The notes under the pieces: model-generated | The model's input: only the letters and a program-made list of their open reading frames with translations | Databases searched by the model: none | Told to the model about the DNA's origin: nothing | Position numbers and translations under genes: made by a program | Source: Lawsonibacter asaccharolyticus | GTDB lineage: Bacteria > Bacillota > Clostridia > Oscillospirales > Oscillospiraceae | NCBI GenBank assembly: GCA_003112755.1 | Contig: BFBT01000001.1 | Span: forward strand, 2,852,001-2,916,000 | DNA: 64,000 nucleotides | Direction: 5' to 3' | Part shown: one piece after another, positions 17,966-26,136 of the stretch | Layout: the number at the start of each line of letters is the position of its first letter | Position numbering within the stretch: the first letter of the stretch is position 1

Positions 17966-18556
17966 TCAGTTGAACTCATGGGGAGAGAGGTATTTCTGCG
18001 AACTCATCGCATAGCCGTTTTGATACTTGACAGTCAGGTAGACAGTCTCCTCCCCGTTGGTGAGCTGTACATAACAAACGCCGTCATCGTCGAACTGATG
18101 GGTGATGTCCAGCTTCTCTCCGTAATAGTAGATCCACACCGAGCCGTCATCCTCATAGGAGACCTCCGGCGCGTTGAGATGCTCCATCAGCTCCTCCGGG
18201 GTGAGCGGCCGTTCGGTGCCGTCCGGCTCAAAGGCCACACCGCCTCCGCCGCGCTGCTGTGTCTCGCCGTTTTCATCTGTGTACTCCAGCGTATAGTGCC
18301 CCGGCTCTACTGTCATGACTGCGTCTGTCTGATCGCCGTGGAGCCAAAGCTGCACCCTGCGCTGGATGCTCCCCAGGTCGGCCGCATAAGCCGCACTTCC
18401 CGTAGCCAGCAGGAGTGCGGCCGCGAGGGCGATGACTGCGGTCCTGCGGCCGCTCTTTCTATGCGTCTGCTCTGTCATTTTCATTACCTCCGTCAGTGTG
18501 TCGGAGGGGGCATGCAGTGGGGCAAATGCCCTCTGAAACCGTTCCTGCTCTGTCAT
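17966..18556 (-). CDS. Putative membrane anti-sigma factor
   Basis: A 196-residue protein with a short cytoplasmic N-terminus (about 35 residues), one membrane helix (RTAVIALAAALLLATGSAAY) and an extracytoplasmic domain rich in Glu, Asp and Tyr. The topology and the 4-bp overlap with the upstream ECF sigma gene suggest it binds and holds that sigma factor. No zinc-binding anti-sigma motif is present, so the assignment rests on context. The signal it senses is unknown. Confidence 0.65.
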   Translation of the reverse strand: MTEQERFQRAFAPLHAPSDTLTEVMKMTEQTHRKSGRRTAVIALAAALLLATGSAAYAADLGSIQRRVQLWLHGDQTDAVMTVEPGHYTLEYTDENGETQQRGGGGVAFEPDGTERPLTPEELMEHLNAPEVSYEDDGSVWIYYYGEKLDITHQFDDDGVCYVQLTNGEETVYLTVKYQNGYAMSSQKYLSPHEFN

Positions 18557-19029
18557 GGTGATTCCTCCTCCAAAATCGTTTTGAGTTTTGCCCTTGCCCG
18601 GAACAGCCTGGTGCTGACCGTTTTTTCCGGGATACGGAGCATGGATGCCACTTCCGCTGTGGAGTACCCCTCATAGTAAAAGAGCAGCAGCGGTACACGG
18701 TATTTCTTGTCCAGGGACATGACGCTTTTGAACAGCTCCTGGTCCCGCTCATGCTCAAATCCCAGCATCTCGGTGTAGTCATCGATGTTCTCCAGCCTGC
18801 GCCACGGTGAGCGGAAGAGCATCTTACAGCGATTGACGGTGGCGCGGATGAGCCAGTTTTTGAGGTGGGCGTCCGATTCAAACGCCTTTTCTGTCTTGTA
18901 CAGCTCGATCAGTACATCCTGCGTCACATCATTTGCGTCATCCGGATTTTTCAGCCAGCCATAGGCCACGCGATAGATGGTGTCCATGTACCGCTCCGCG
19001 GTTCGGGCAAATGCTTCGTTTGAAAACAT
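18553..19029 (-). CDS. ECF-type RNA polymerase sigma factor
   Basis: A 158-residue sigma-70 family protein. Region 2 has YRVAYGWLKNPDDANDVTQD; region 4 has YYEGYSTAEVASMLRIPEKT followed by VSTRLFRARAKL. The start at 19029 follows AAGGAGAG. A longer in-frame extension to 19215 lacks an SD. Its stop overlaps the start of the putative anti-sigma gene (ATGA), the usual ECF pair arrangement. Confidence 0.9.
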   Translation of the reverse strand: MFSNEAFARTAERYMDTIYRVAYGWLKNPDDANDVTQDVLIELYKTEKAFESDAHLKNWLIRATVNRCKMLFRSPWRRLENIDDYTEMLGFEHERDQELFKSVMSLDKKYRVPLLLFYYEGYSTAEVASMLRIPEKTVSTRLFRARAKLKTILEEESP

Positions 19030-19154
19030 ATATGTCTCTCCTTGAAAGGCCTTACACCCTATATGTGCAGAAGGAAGCCGATTCCTTTCACTTTGGAACA
19101 AAATTTTTTGTCCCGGCTGCCGAAGCTGCGGGCAAAGCGGGACGGAAGCAGCAG

Positions 19155-19195
19155 AAGACCTCCCTGCGGAACAGCAGCTCCAGCAGGGAGGTCTT
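19155..19195. repeat. Inverted repeat upstream of the sigma gene
   Basis: AAGACCTCCCTGC and GCAGGGAGGTCTT flank a 15-base loop. It lies in the 470-bp gap between the sigma gene and the IlvD-family gene. It may be a terminator remnant or an RNA hairpin; there is no strong T-run. Confidence 0.5.
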
Positions 19196-19259
19196 GTCTC
19201 GACTCTCGTGGTCATTCTTTTGTATGCGGGCCTGCGCAGGGGAGAGGGCCGCCGTCTCG

Positions 19260-19426
19260 TTATCTCAGGGTGGGATTGCCCCCCTGCCTGGTGGGAATGT
19301 CCAGCAGGATGTCCTTGTTCTTTCCCGCCCGCAGCACGTAGCTGTCTCCCGGGTGGCCCATGAGCCCCTCAGCGCGCAGTCCCGCAGCCCTACCTCGCAA
19401 ACGGTGATGCGCTCAGGCAGCTTCAT
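19260..19426 (-). pseudogene. Internally deleted gene remnant, HMG-CoA-lyase-like N-terminus
   Basis: From an ATG at 19426 the minus strand reads KLPERITVCEVGLRDC, which resembles the start of HMG-CoA lyase family enzymes (VTVCEVGPRDG). After about 20 codons a different frame gives GHPGDSYVLRAGKNKDILLD and then reaches a stop at 19260. This looks like a gene reduced to its two ends by internal deletion. The N-terminal match is convincing but short; the C-terminal piece is not recognised. Confidence 0.4.
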
Positions 19427-19501
19427 ACCATATCACGCTCCAAATCATATCAGGCAGAATATGTTCAAACACGGATGCTTACACCGAAACAGCTGTAGCC
19501 G

Positions 19502-21199
19502 TCACCGCTCCCGGGGCAGCTGGAGCACCGCGCCCTGATCGGCACTGGTGACCAGGGCCGCGTAGCGCTCCAGCGCCGGGGTAGCCGGCTTGTGGATGTG
19601 CCGGACCCGTTCCAGGCGGCGCTGGATCTCCTCCTCCGGGACACAGAGGGTCAGGGTGCGGTTGGGGATATCGATGATGATTCTGTCACCCTCTTCCACT
19701 GCGGCGATGGGGCCGCCGGCGGCAGCCTCCGGGGACACGTGGCCGATACAGGGCCCCCGGGTGGAGCCGGAGAAGCGCCCGTCGGTGACCAGGGCACAGT
19801 CCTCGTCCATCCCACGGCCTACGATAAGGGAGCATGTCATGTGCATCTCCCGCATCCCAGGACCACCCTTGGGCCCCTCGTACCGGATGACCAGCACGTC
19901 CCCCTTTTGGATCTTGTCGTTGGACACCGCCCAGCTGGCCTCCTCCATGGAGGTGAAGACCCGGGCCTGCCCCTCAAAGTAGTGCATGCTGGGCTTGACC
20001 CCCGCCTGTTTCACCACTGCGCCCTTGGGGGCCAGATTGCCGTGAAGAATAGCCAGGCCGCCCTCTGGCTTCTTGGGGTGGTCCAGGGAGAAGATGACAT
20101 CGTTTTCCACCAGCTCAACCCCGGCGAGATTTTCGCCCACCGTCTTTCCACTGACCGTCATCTGCTCCAGGTCCAGCTTACGCTCCAGGGCCTTCATCAC
20201 CGCAGGGACCCCGCCCTGCTCCTCCAGTACACTGAGGGGGTACTGCCCGGAGGGCTTGATATTGCAGAGATAGGGGATCTCCCGGCTCAGCTCATCAAAG
20301 TCATCCAGGGTGATGTGGATGCCCGCCTCATGGGCGATGGCGGGCAGATGTAAGGTGCTGTTGGTGGATGCTCCCATGGCCATGCTTACTCTGATGGCGT
20401 TGCGCAGGGCCTCCCGGGTCATGATCTTACGGGGCGTCAGGTCCTCCTTCACCATGGCCACGATCCGACGGCCCGACTGCTTGGCGATGCGCCGTTTTTT
20501 CGCGCTCACCGCGTGGGCCAGGCCGCAGCCGGGCAGGCTCATGCCCAGGGCCTCGGCCAGACAGCTCATGGTATTGGCTGTGCCCAGCATGGAGCAGGTG
20601 CCAACGCCGGGCAGGGCGGCCTCCTCGATCTTCATCAACTCGTCTTCGGTGAGCCTGCCGGTCTGGGTGCGGCCAATCAGCTCCCGCATGTCGGTGAGAG
20701 TGATCGCCTCCATGTCCTTGTACTTTCCAGGGAGCATGGGCCCGCCCGGGATGACGATGGCAGGGATGTTCAGCCTCATGGCGACCATCAGCATGCCGGG
20801 GACGATCTTGTCGCAGCCGGGGAGCATCACCATGCCGTCGAACTGATGGGCCTCGATCATGTACTCGGCGGAGTCGGCGATGAGTTCCCGGCTGGGCAGG
20901 GGATAGCTCATCCCTTTGTGCCCCTGGCAGATGCCGTCGCAGATGGCGATGGTGCTGAACTCCCGGGGGATGCCCCCCGCCTCGATGATCCCCTGCTTAA
21001 CGAAGTCCGCCAGCTCCCGCAGGTGGAAGTGGCCTGGTACCATCTCAGTGAAAGAGTTGACCACTGCGATCATGGGTTTGCCCAGGTCCTCCCGGTCCAG
21101 ACCGGTGCTGTACAGCAGCGCCCGGTGAGCCGCCCGCTCAATCCCGTTGGTCAGCATCCCGCTTCGGTAATCCTTAAAGTGCATCTTCTCCTCTGGCAT
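19502..21199 (-). CDS. ilvD: IlvD/Edd-family dehydratase
   Basis: A 565-residue iron-sulfur dehydratase. Family motifs include CDGICQGHKGMSYPLPSREL, MLPGCDKIVPGMLMVA and GTCSMLGTANTMSCLAEALG, with cysteines suited to an Fe-S cluster. Dihydroxy-acid dehydratase (IlvD) makes the 2-keto acids for valine and isoleucine, but the family also includes aldonate dehydratases. No other branched-chain genes are nearby and a LysR-type gene is divergent, which is more like a substrate-inducible catabolic gene. The symbol is therefore tentative. SD AAAGGAG precedes the ATG. Confidence 0.85.
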   Translation of the reverse strand: MPEEKMHFKDYRSGMLTNGIERAAHRALLYSTGLDREDLGKPMIAVVNSFTEMVPGHFHLRELADFVKQGIIEAGGIPREFSTIAICDGICQGHKGMSYPLPSRELIADSAEYMIEAHQFDGMVMLPGCDKIVPGMLMVAMRLNIPAIVIPGGPMLPGKYKDMEAITLTDMRELIGRTQTGRLTEDELMKIEEAALPGVGTCSMLGTANTMSCLAEALGMSLPGCGLAHAVSAKKRRIAKQSGRRIVAMVKEDLTPRKIMTREALRNAIRVSMAMGASTNSTLHLPAIAHEAGIHITLDDFDELSREIPYLCNIKPSGQYPLSVLEEQGGVPAVMKALERKLDLEQMTVSGKTVGENLAGVELVENDVIFSLDHPKKPEGGLAILHGNLAPKGAVVKQAGVKPSMHYFEGQARVFTSMEEASWAVSNDKIQKGDVLVIRYEGPKGGPGMREMHMTCSLIVGRGMDEDCALVTDGRFSGSTRGPCIGHVSPEAAAGGPIAAVEEGDRIIIDIPNRTLTLCVPEEEIQRRLERVRHIHKPATPALERYAALVTSADQGAVLQLPRER

Positions 21200-21322
21200 G
21201 TTCAGCGCTCCTTTCCTGTGCGGCTGTTTTCATCTAGCAGTGTACCAGCGGATTGACAAAACCGCAAACACATTTTATATTTATTTTATAAACAAAAAAG
21301 TTGTATTTAGGGAGGGAGAGCG

Positions 21323-22246
21323 GTGAATATCAGTCTGGAATACTTTCTGGCCGTGGCGGAAGAGGAGAGCATCAGCCGGGCTGCGGAGCGGGTCATGGTG
21401 AGCCAGCAGGATATGAGCAACCATATCCGGCGTCTGGAAAAGCAGTACGGGCTCCTGTTTGAGCGGCGGCCCAGATTTGCCCTGACCCCAGCAGGGGAGG
21501 CCGTGCTGGCCACCTACCGGCAGGTGCGGCTGCTGGAGGAGAGCCTGGAAGACCGGCTCCGGGACCTGAGGGAGGATACAGAGGGGACCATCCGCCTGGG
21601 GATGCACATCGCGCGGGCGCGCATCCTGGTCCCCCCGGCGGCGGCCAGATTCTGCCGGGAGTTCCCCCACGTGCGCCTGGAGGTGGTCCACGGGGACACG
21701 GCCGTTCTGGAAGACAAGCTGGGGCAGGGGACGCTGCACCTGTTCCTGGGTGTAGATCCGGAGGAGCGTCCCCACTTCTGCTTCACGCCGGTGGGCTCGG
21801 AGACAGTCTATCTCGTGATTGCCGGGGCCCTGCTGGACCGCTGCTTCCCTCAAGGGGGCGCGGGGGATACCATTGACGAGACGCAGCTATCGCGCTTACC
21901 GTTGATCTTCAGCCCGACCATCAGCAAGACTCAGGCCCGGATCACAGACTTTTTCCGGCAGCACGGGCTCGCCACCGCATTTCAAATCACGGCGGGGGAC
22001 TATGACCTCCAGCTCCGGCTGGCGGCCCAGGGCCTGGGGGCCTGCTTCTGCCCGGCTATGCACCTGCGGGACGTCCGGCACCTTTTGGAGGGTCCGGAGC
22101 CCATTCTTCGGCGGCTGTATGTCCCGGATCTGGACGTGCGTAACGAACTGAAGCTGGTGACCAACCGGCGGATGTATCACCCCCGCTATCTGGACGTCTT
22201 TGCCGGGATATTGGAGGAGGAGGCCAGGCGCGCCCTATTGTGCTGA
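21323..22246 (+). CDS. LysR-family transcriptional regulator
   Basis: A 307-residue regulator with an N-terminal winged helix (FLAVAEEESISRAAERVMVS followed by QQDMSNHIRRLEKQYG) and a C-terminal periplasmic-binding-like effector domain. It starts with GTG at 21323 after GGGAGGGAG. It is divergent from the IlvD-family gene across a 123-bp AT-rich gap, the standard layout for a LysR protein controlling its neighbour. The effector is unknown but may be a sugar acid or hydroxy acid. Confidence 0.9.
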   Translation: MNISLEYFLAVAEEESISRAAERVMVSQQDMSNHIRRLEKQYGLLFERRPRFALTPAGEAVLATYRQVRLLEESLEDRLRDLREDTEGTIRLGMHIARARILVPPAAARFCREFPHVRLEVVHGDTAVLEDKLGQGTLHLFLGVDPEERPHFCFTPVGSETVYLVIAGALLDRCFPQGGAGDTIDETQLSRLPLIFSPTISKTQARITDFFRQHGLATAFQITAGDYDLQLRLAAQGLGACFCPAMHLRDVRHLLEGPEPILRRLYVPDLDVRNELKLVTNRRMYHPRYLDVFAGILEEEARRALLC

Positions 22247-22282
22247 GCGTCCCATTCCAGGCCGGACATGGGCCAATGGGCT

Positions 22283-22329
22283 CCAAAGCCGCCCCCTCCG
22301 CCCGAACAGGGCGGAGGGGGCGGCTTTGG
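22283..22329 (+). terminator. Terminator after the LysR gene
   Basis: A perfect stem CCAAAGCCGCCCCCTCCGCC / GGCGGAGGGGGCGGCTTTGG with a short loop. Confidence 0.85.
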
Positions 22330-22389
22330 GCGTTAGAAGTATGAATAGTAAGGGGAAAAGTAGAAAAAGAAAAAATTATATGAAGTATA

Positions 22390-22530
22390 TCACAACTTTA
22401 CTTGTAAGTATACTCTTTTACCGTTCCCTTCCCAATTAACGGAACGCCTAAGTTGCTTGCCGGCCTCCCACGCCGCTTCCAGATGTTCCGGGCTAAAGAC
22501 CCGCTTGACTCGCTCATAGTCGGCGGAGCA
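22390..22530 (-). pseudogene. Mobilisation-protein C-terminal remnant
   Basis: The minus strand encodes SADYERVKRVFSPEHLEAA, which closely matches the C-terminal SADYERVKRAFGPEQVDRI of the intact relaxase at 26137-27324. No other part of a relaxase is present and the frame runs on into unrelated sequence. It lies outside the leftmost att core, so it may be a scar of an older element at the same site. The rest of 22330-22390 is AT-rich with no gene. Confidence 0.6.
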
Positions 22531-22568
22531 TAAAAGGACCGCAAGTCCCGACAAAAGAGACTTGCGGT
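22531..22568 (-). terminator. Probable ancestral guaA terminator, displaced
   Basis: On the minus strand ACCGCAAGTC/GACTTGCGGT closes an 11-base loop and is followed by CCTTTTA. It lies 10 bp after the leftmost att core. If both integrated elements were removed it would follow the guaA stop codon directly, so it is probably the original guaA terminator. Confidence 0.7.
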
Positions 22569-22579
22569 TATCATGATTT

Positions 22580-22590
22580 ATTCCCACTCG
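22580..22590. repeat. att core, left end of the tandem array
   Basis: ATTCCCACTCG equals the last codons of guaA (minus strand CGAGTGGGAAT). Here the minus strand continues TAA, so it would complete a guaA ending in ...EWE-stop. Two more exact copies are at 31435 and 40160. Confidence 0.85.
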
Positions 22591-22640
22591 GCAAATTCAG
22601 ATATAGTAGGGTGTATTTGAGGTGATTTCGCAGGAAAAAC

Positions 22641-22658
22641 TTTCGCAAATATGTTAAT
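22641..22658. promoter_or_regulatory. 18-bp motif repeated at 30554-30571
   Basis: TTTCGCAAATATGTTAAT occurs exactly here, near the left end of the element, and again just upstream of the xis/int genes. It may be a binding site for the excisionase or the XRE repressor; this is inference. Confidence 0.5.
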
Positions 22659-22693
22659 ATTCCACCTGCTATTTTCGGCTGTAAAGTTTATTA

Positions 22694-22710
22694 GTATCAA
22701 AATAGTATCA
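22694..22710. repeat. Integrase arm-type repeats, left end of left element
   Basis: GTATCA occurs at 22694 and 22705, an 11-bp period, about 104 bp inside the core. The same pair recurs at the right end (31357, 31368). Confidence 0.65.
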
Positions 22711-22776
22711 CAAAAGGCTGGGAAATACAACAGAATTATGTGGAGCTCTACATAATTCCGGCACGGACGGACGCTG

Positions 22777-22857
22777 TCAGGCACAGCGGATAACAGCCTT
22801 GCAAGAGGCGTTGTACCTGCGCTGGATATATTCTTGATAGGCTTTCTGGTCTGTCAT
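22777..22857 (-). pseudogene. Truncated sigma-factor-like fragment of a conjugative element
   Basis: A 26-codon frame reads TDQKAYQEYIQRRYNASCKA and then stops. It resembles the N-terminus of sigma-like proteins found on Tn916-type and related elements. It keeps its own SD (AGAGGGGG). The region 22858-23026 downstream holds GC-rich non-coding sequence with no gene. Confidence 0.45.
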
Positions 22858-23026
22858 GGAAATTCCCCCTCTCTGAATAATAGTGCGGGGCGGCAGCACT
22901 CCTTGCTGTCGCTCCTTGACTGCCTAACTGCGAAACCGGGCGGGGCTGTCAACGGTGGGCGAAGCCCGTTCATCTTGACCGCCCGCTGGCTCGGCTGGCT
23001 TTGCTATTTACCCGACAAACTTGAAT

Positions 23027-23794
23027 TTATTGTAAGGTATCACGTTTTACCTTCTTAAGCCTTACTATCATTACCATAGGAATTTCTTTGTTGGTTTTGA
23101 AACATTCTTCATAAAATCCATCAATGACAAATCCAGCTCTAAAACAAAGGTTAAAAATATCTTGTATGGAACGATGATAATAAATCTGCTCTTTCGGTTG
23201 CCCTTCAATCGCTATATCATAGTAACTGTGCGGTGTCATATATTTTTCAGTCAACGTGACAAAACAAGGGTGTTGCGTTGCAAAGACAAAAATTCCGCTT
23301 TCCTGCAACAGTTCATAAACAGCCATAAGAAGTGGTTCAATATCCGTAATATCCATAATTGCCATATTAGAAACTGCTTTCGTAAAGGCTCGATTTCTTT
23401 TTAATTCTAATATACTTTTTCTATTGGTCGCATCCGCCACACAAAATTCAATTTGTTTTGCATATTGTGATTGCCGTCTTTTAGCCAATTCTATCATTTT
23501 TTTGCTGTAATCAAAAGCGACAACCGAAGCGCCTCTTTGTGCAAGATACGAAGAATAATTTCCATTGCCACACGCAATATCCAAAATATAATCCGCAGGA
23601 TTAGGAGATAGAAGTTCCGTTACTTTGGGACGCACTACCTCTCTGTGAAATTCATTAGATTCGTCACCCATTGCATTATCCCAAAATTGTGCGTTCTCCT
23701 CCCAGATTTTTTTACTTTCCTCTGTTCCCATGTTCTCTCCCACTCCCAAAATTTGCTTTTTTGCTTCCATTAAATCTTCCTTACGATATTCCAT
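23027..23794 (-). CDS. Class I SAM-dependent methyltransferase
   Basis: A 255-residue protein with SAM-binding motif I LDIACGNGNYSSYLAQRGA, motif II VVAFDYSKKMI and a post-I VADATN acidic loop. The substrate is not evident. It lies 50 bp downstream of tet(W) on the same strand with its own SD GGAGGG and start at 23794, so it may share the tet(W) transcript. It is clearly more AT-rich than the chromosome, consistent with transfer. Alternative roles include small-molecule or antibiotic methylation; no known resistance methylase motif is recognised. Confidence 0.78.
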   Translation of the reverse strand: MEYRKEDLMEAKKQILGVGENMGTEESKKIWEENAQFWDNAMGDESNEFHREVVRPKVTELLSPNPADYILDIACGNGNYSSYLAQRGASVVAFDYSKKMIELAKRRQSQYAKQIEFCVADATNRKSILELKRNRAFTKAVSNMAIMDITDIEPLLMAVYELLQESGIFVFATQHPCFVTLTEKYMTPHSYYDIAIEGQPKEQIYYHRSIQDIFNLCFRAGFVIDGFYEECFKTNKEIPMVMIVRLKKVKRDTLQ

Positions 23795-23844
23795 TGTTAC
23801 CCTCCATAACTTCTGATTGTTGCCGTCTTGACGATTATGTATCT

Positions 23845-25764
23845 TTACATTACCTTCTGAAACATATGGCGCACCTTGTCCAGGCGGTTGTTTGGACGGC
23901 GGGGCTGGATGACCGGCTGGCCGACAGCGGCCTGATACCCTTTTAGCTCTGTAAGGCATACGCTCTGCCCGTTGGTGTAAAAGGCCAGATCAGTACGGTA
24001 TGCCTGTATACAGCGGGCGGGAATCTCGCCAGTAAAGACAACTTCATCCTTTTTTACCTGGGCCGTTTCGATGGTGGCACAGTATTTCGGTGCATCATGA
24101 TAAGCCCTGGAAAGGTATTCCTGGGGCGCATAGAGGGTGAAGGAGAGATAAGGTTCCAGCAGCTGCGTCCCCGATTCCTTCAATGCCTGTTCCAATACAA
24201 TCGGGGCCAATGAGCGGAAGTCCGCCGGCGTGCTGACTGGACTGTAATAAAGCCCGTATTCAAAGCAAATCTTACAGTCCGTTACGTTCCAGCCGAACAA
24301 GCCCTGCTCCAGCCCGTAACGGATACCATCCCTGACAGCGTTTTGAAAACTCTGGTTCAAGTATCCCAGCGAAACCCGGCTCTCGTATTGTACGCCGGAG
24401 CCAAGCGGGAGTGGTGTAACAGACAGTCCGATAGATGCCCAAAACGGGTTGGGCGGCACCTCGATATGGATGGTGTGGCTGGCTGCTTTGAGCGGCCGCT
24501 CCATATAAATGACGGTGGGTTCCTTTACCACTGTTTCAATCTTGTATTTTTCCGACAGCAAAGCGGAAACGACCTCCAACTGCACCCGGCCCAAAAAAGA
24601 AAGAATGATCTCATGGGTGATGGAATCCACTTCGCAGCGCAAAAGCGGGTCAGTATCCGCAAGTTGCGTAAGAGCGTCCAGCAGCCGTTCTCTTTGCGCT
24701 GCCGTTTTCGGCGCAATCGTCGTCCGCAGCATGGGGAGGGGGGCCTCGCGCCACCTTTTACGAGGGAGCCGGGTTTGATCCCCTAATACATCGTTTAACC
24801 TCACGCTGTCGCTGGGAAGGATAACAATTTCGCCCGGATAAGCGGTGTCTGTCCGAACAATTTCCCCTTTGGATGGAATACGCATCTCTGTGATTTTCAG
24901 CTTTTCTCTCCCGGCCAGGGCCACCGTATCCCGCAGGCGCAGCGTTCCGCTGTATAGCCGCAGATAGACACGCCGCTGGCCGCAATCGGTGTACTCAACC
25001 TTGAAAACGCTGCCGCATAGGGTGGCGCTCCCCTGTTCCCCAATCGGTTGGAACAGTCCTGTCACCGCATCCATCAACGGTTGAATGCCAAGGCCCTTTT
25101 TGGCGCTGCCATGATAGACCGGAAACAGGGAGGCTTCTTGAACCCGCCGCTGTTCCTCCCGCGCAAGTTTTTCCTGGCTGATTGGTTCTCCTGCGATATA
25201 CTTTTCCAATAATGCATCGTTATTTTCGATGACCGCATCCCATGCTTCTATGTCGGTATTTTCCTCCAGGACTATTTCCGGGGACAGCGACACCGTCTGC
25301 TTGATGATAATATCGGCGGAGAGCTTATCCCGAACAGACTGAACCACGCTCTGCAAATCAACGCCAGCCTGGTCGATCTTGTTGATAAAGATAACGGTGG
25401 GAATGTTCATTTTCCGCAGGGCATGGAACAGAATACGGGTCTGGGCCTGCACGCCATCTTTCGCGGAGATCACCAAGATGGCCCCATCTAAAACAGCCAA
25501 AGAGCGGTACACCTCCGCCAAAAAATCCATGTGGCCGGGCGTATCCACAATGTTAACTTTACATCTGTGCCACTGGAAGGAAGTGACTGCCGCTTGAATG
25601 GTAATCCCACGCTGCCGCTCCAAAAACAAGGTGTCCGTCCTCGTTGTCCCTTTTTCGACGCTCCCTGGTTCTGAAATGGCTCCACTGGCATATAGCAGAC
25701 TCTCCGTCAAGGTCGTCTTTCCAGCGTCTACATGGGCAAGAATCCCGATATTGATAATGTTCAT
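23845..25764 (-). CDS. tet(W): Tetracycline resistance ribosomal protection protein Tet(W)
   Basis: A 639-residue translational GTPase related to EF-G that removes tetracycline from the ribosome. G1 [13 protein letters not shown] is near residue 10, G2 [13 protein letters not shown]3 DTPGHMDF and G4 NKIDQAG. The sequence agrees almost throughout with my recollection of Tet(W), including the C-terminal [13 protein letters not shown], and its length is right. I cannot exclude a mosaic such as tet(W/N/W) without alignment. Expression is probably controlled by the leader-peptide attenuator upstream. A methyltransferase gene follows. Confidence 0.93.
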   Translation of the reverse strand: MNIINIGILAHVDAGKTTLTESLLYASGAISEPGSVEKGTTRTDTLFLERQRGITIQAAVTSFQWHRCKVNIVDTPGHMDFLAEVYRSLAVLDGAILVISAKDGVQAQTRILFHALRKMNIPTVIFINKIDQAGVDLQSVVQSVRDKLSADIIIKQTVSLSPEIVLEENTDIEAWDAVIENNDALLEKYIAGEPISQEKLAREEQRRVQEASLFPVYHGSAKKGLGIQPLMDAVTGLFQPIGEQGSATLCGSVFKVEYTDCGQRRVYLRLYSGTLRLRDTVALAGREKLKITEMRIPSKGEIVRTDTAYPGEIVILPSDSVRLNDVLGDQTRLPRKRWREAPLPMLRTTIAPKTAAQRERLLDALTQLADTDPLLRCEVDSITHEIILSFLGRVQLEVVSALLSEKYKIETVVKEPTVIYMERPLKAASHTIHIEVPPNPFWASIGLSVTPLPLGSGVQYESRVSLGYLNQSFQNAVRDGIRYGLEQGLFGWNVTDCKICFEYGLYYSPVSTPADFRSLAPIVLEQALKESGTQLLEPYLSFTLYAPQEYLSRAYHDAPKYCATIETAQVKKDEVVFTGEIPARCIQAYRTDLAFYTNGQSVCLTELKGYQAAVGQPVIQPRRPNNRLDKVRHMFQKVM

Positions 25765-25796
25765 GTCTATCCTCCATACAAGGCCCGAATGGGCGC

Positions 25797-25859
25797 AAAA
25801 ATCCCCAGCGGCTAATACTTTTACCGCTGGGGATCATGACTTCGGACACACAGAAACAT
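25797..25859 (-). promoter_or_regulatory. tet(W) leader peptide and attenuator
   Basis: A 12-codon leader (minus strand ATG at 25859, encoding [12 protein letters not shown], stop 25821-25823) overlaps a terminator hairpin ATCCCCAGCGG/CCGCTGGGGAT at 25801-25834 followed by TTTT. Ribosomal protection genes of the tet(M)/tet(W) group are known to use such transcription attenuation. When tetracycline slows ribosomes on the leader, read-through is expected to increase. Confidence 0.8.
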
Positions 25860-25904
25860 ACACGACTTACATAAGCCGCGGTCCGTCACGATATTTACTA
25901 AAAA

Positions 25905-26002
25905 GGCAAAAGTATTCTTAAAATTGGGTACAAAAACCAAGCCCCTGCAAGGGGCAATCATTTTTGCGCCCATTATCAAATTTTATTTAAGAATACCTTG
26001 CC
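25905..26002 (-). promoter_or_regulatory. Long inverted repeat in the tet(W) upstream region
   Basis: GGCAAAAGTATTCTTAAA (25905-25922) pairs with TTTAAGAATACCTTGCC (25986-26002). Between them is a small GCCCCTGCAAGGGGC hairpin. Comparable hairpins precede tet(M)-like genes. Nothing else is coded in the 370-bp gap up to the relaxase gene. Confidence 0.65.
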
Positions 26003-26093
26003 GCATATTTGATAGACTCCTCAAATCAGGATAATAGCAGTATATCATAGTACGCTCTAAAAAACAAGAAATCATTTTACCGATTCCACAAAT

Positions 26094-26126
26094 AAAATCG
26101 GAGGGTATTCACTGGAATACCCTCCG
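26094..26126 (-). terminator. Terminator after the relaxase gene
   Basis: CGGAGGGTATTC/GAATACCCTCCG closes a 4-base loop, followed on the minus strand by ATTTTATT. Confidence 0.88.
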
Positions 26127-26136
26127 GTTTTGGTGA

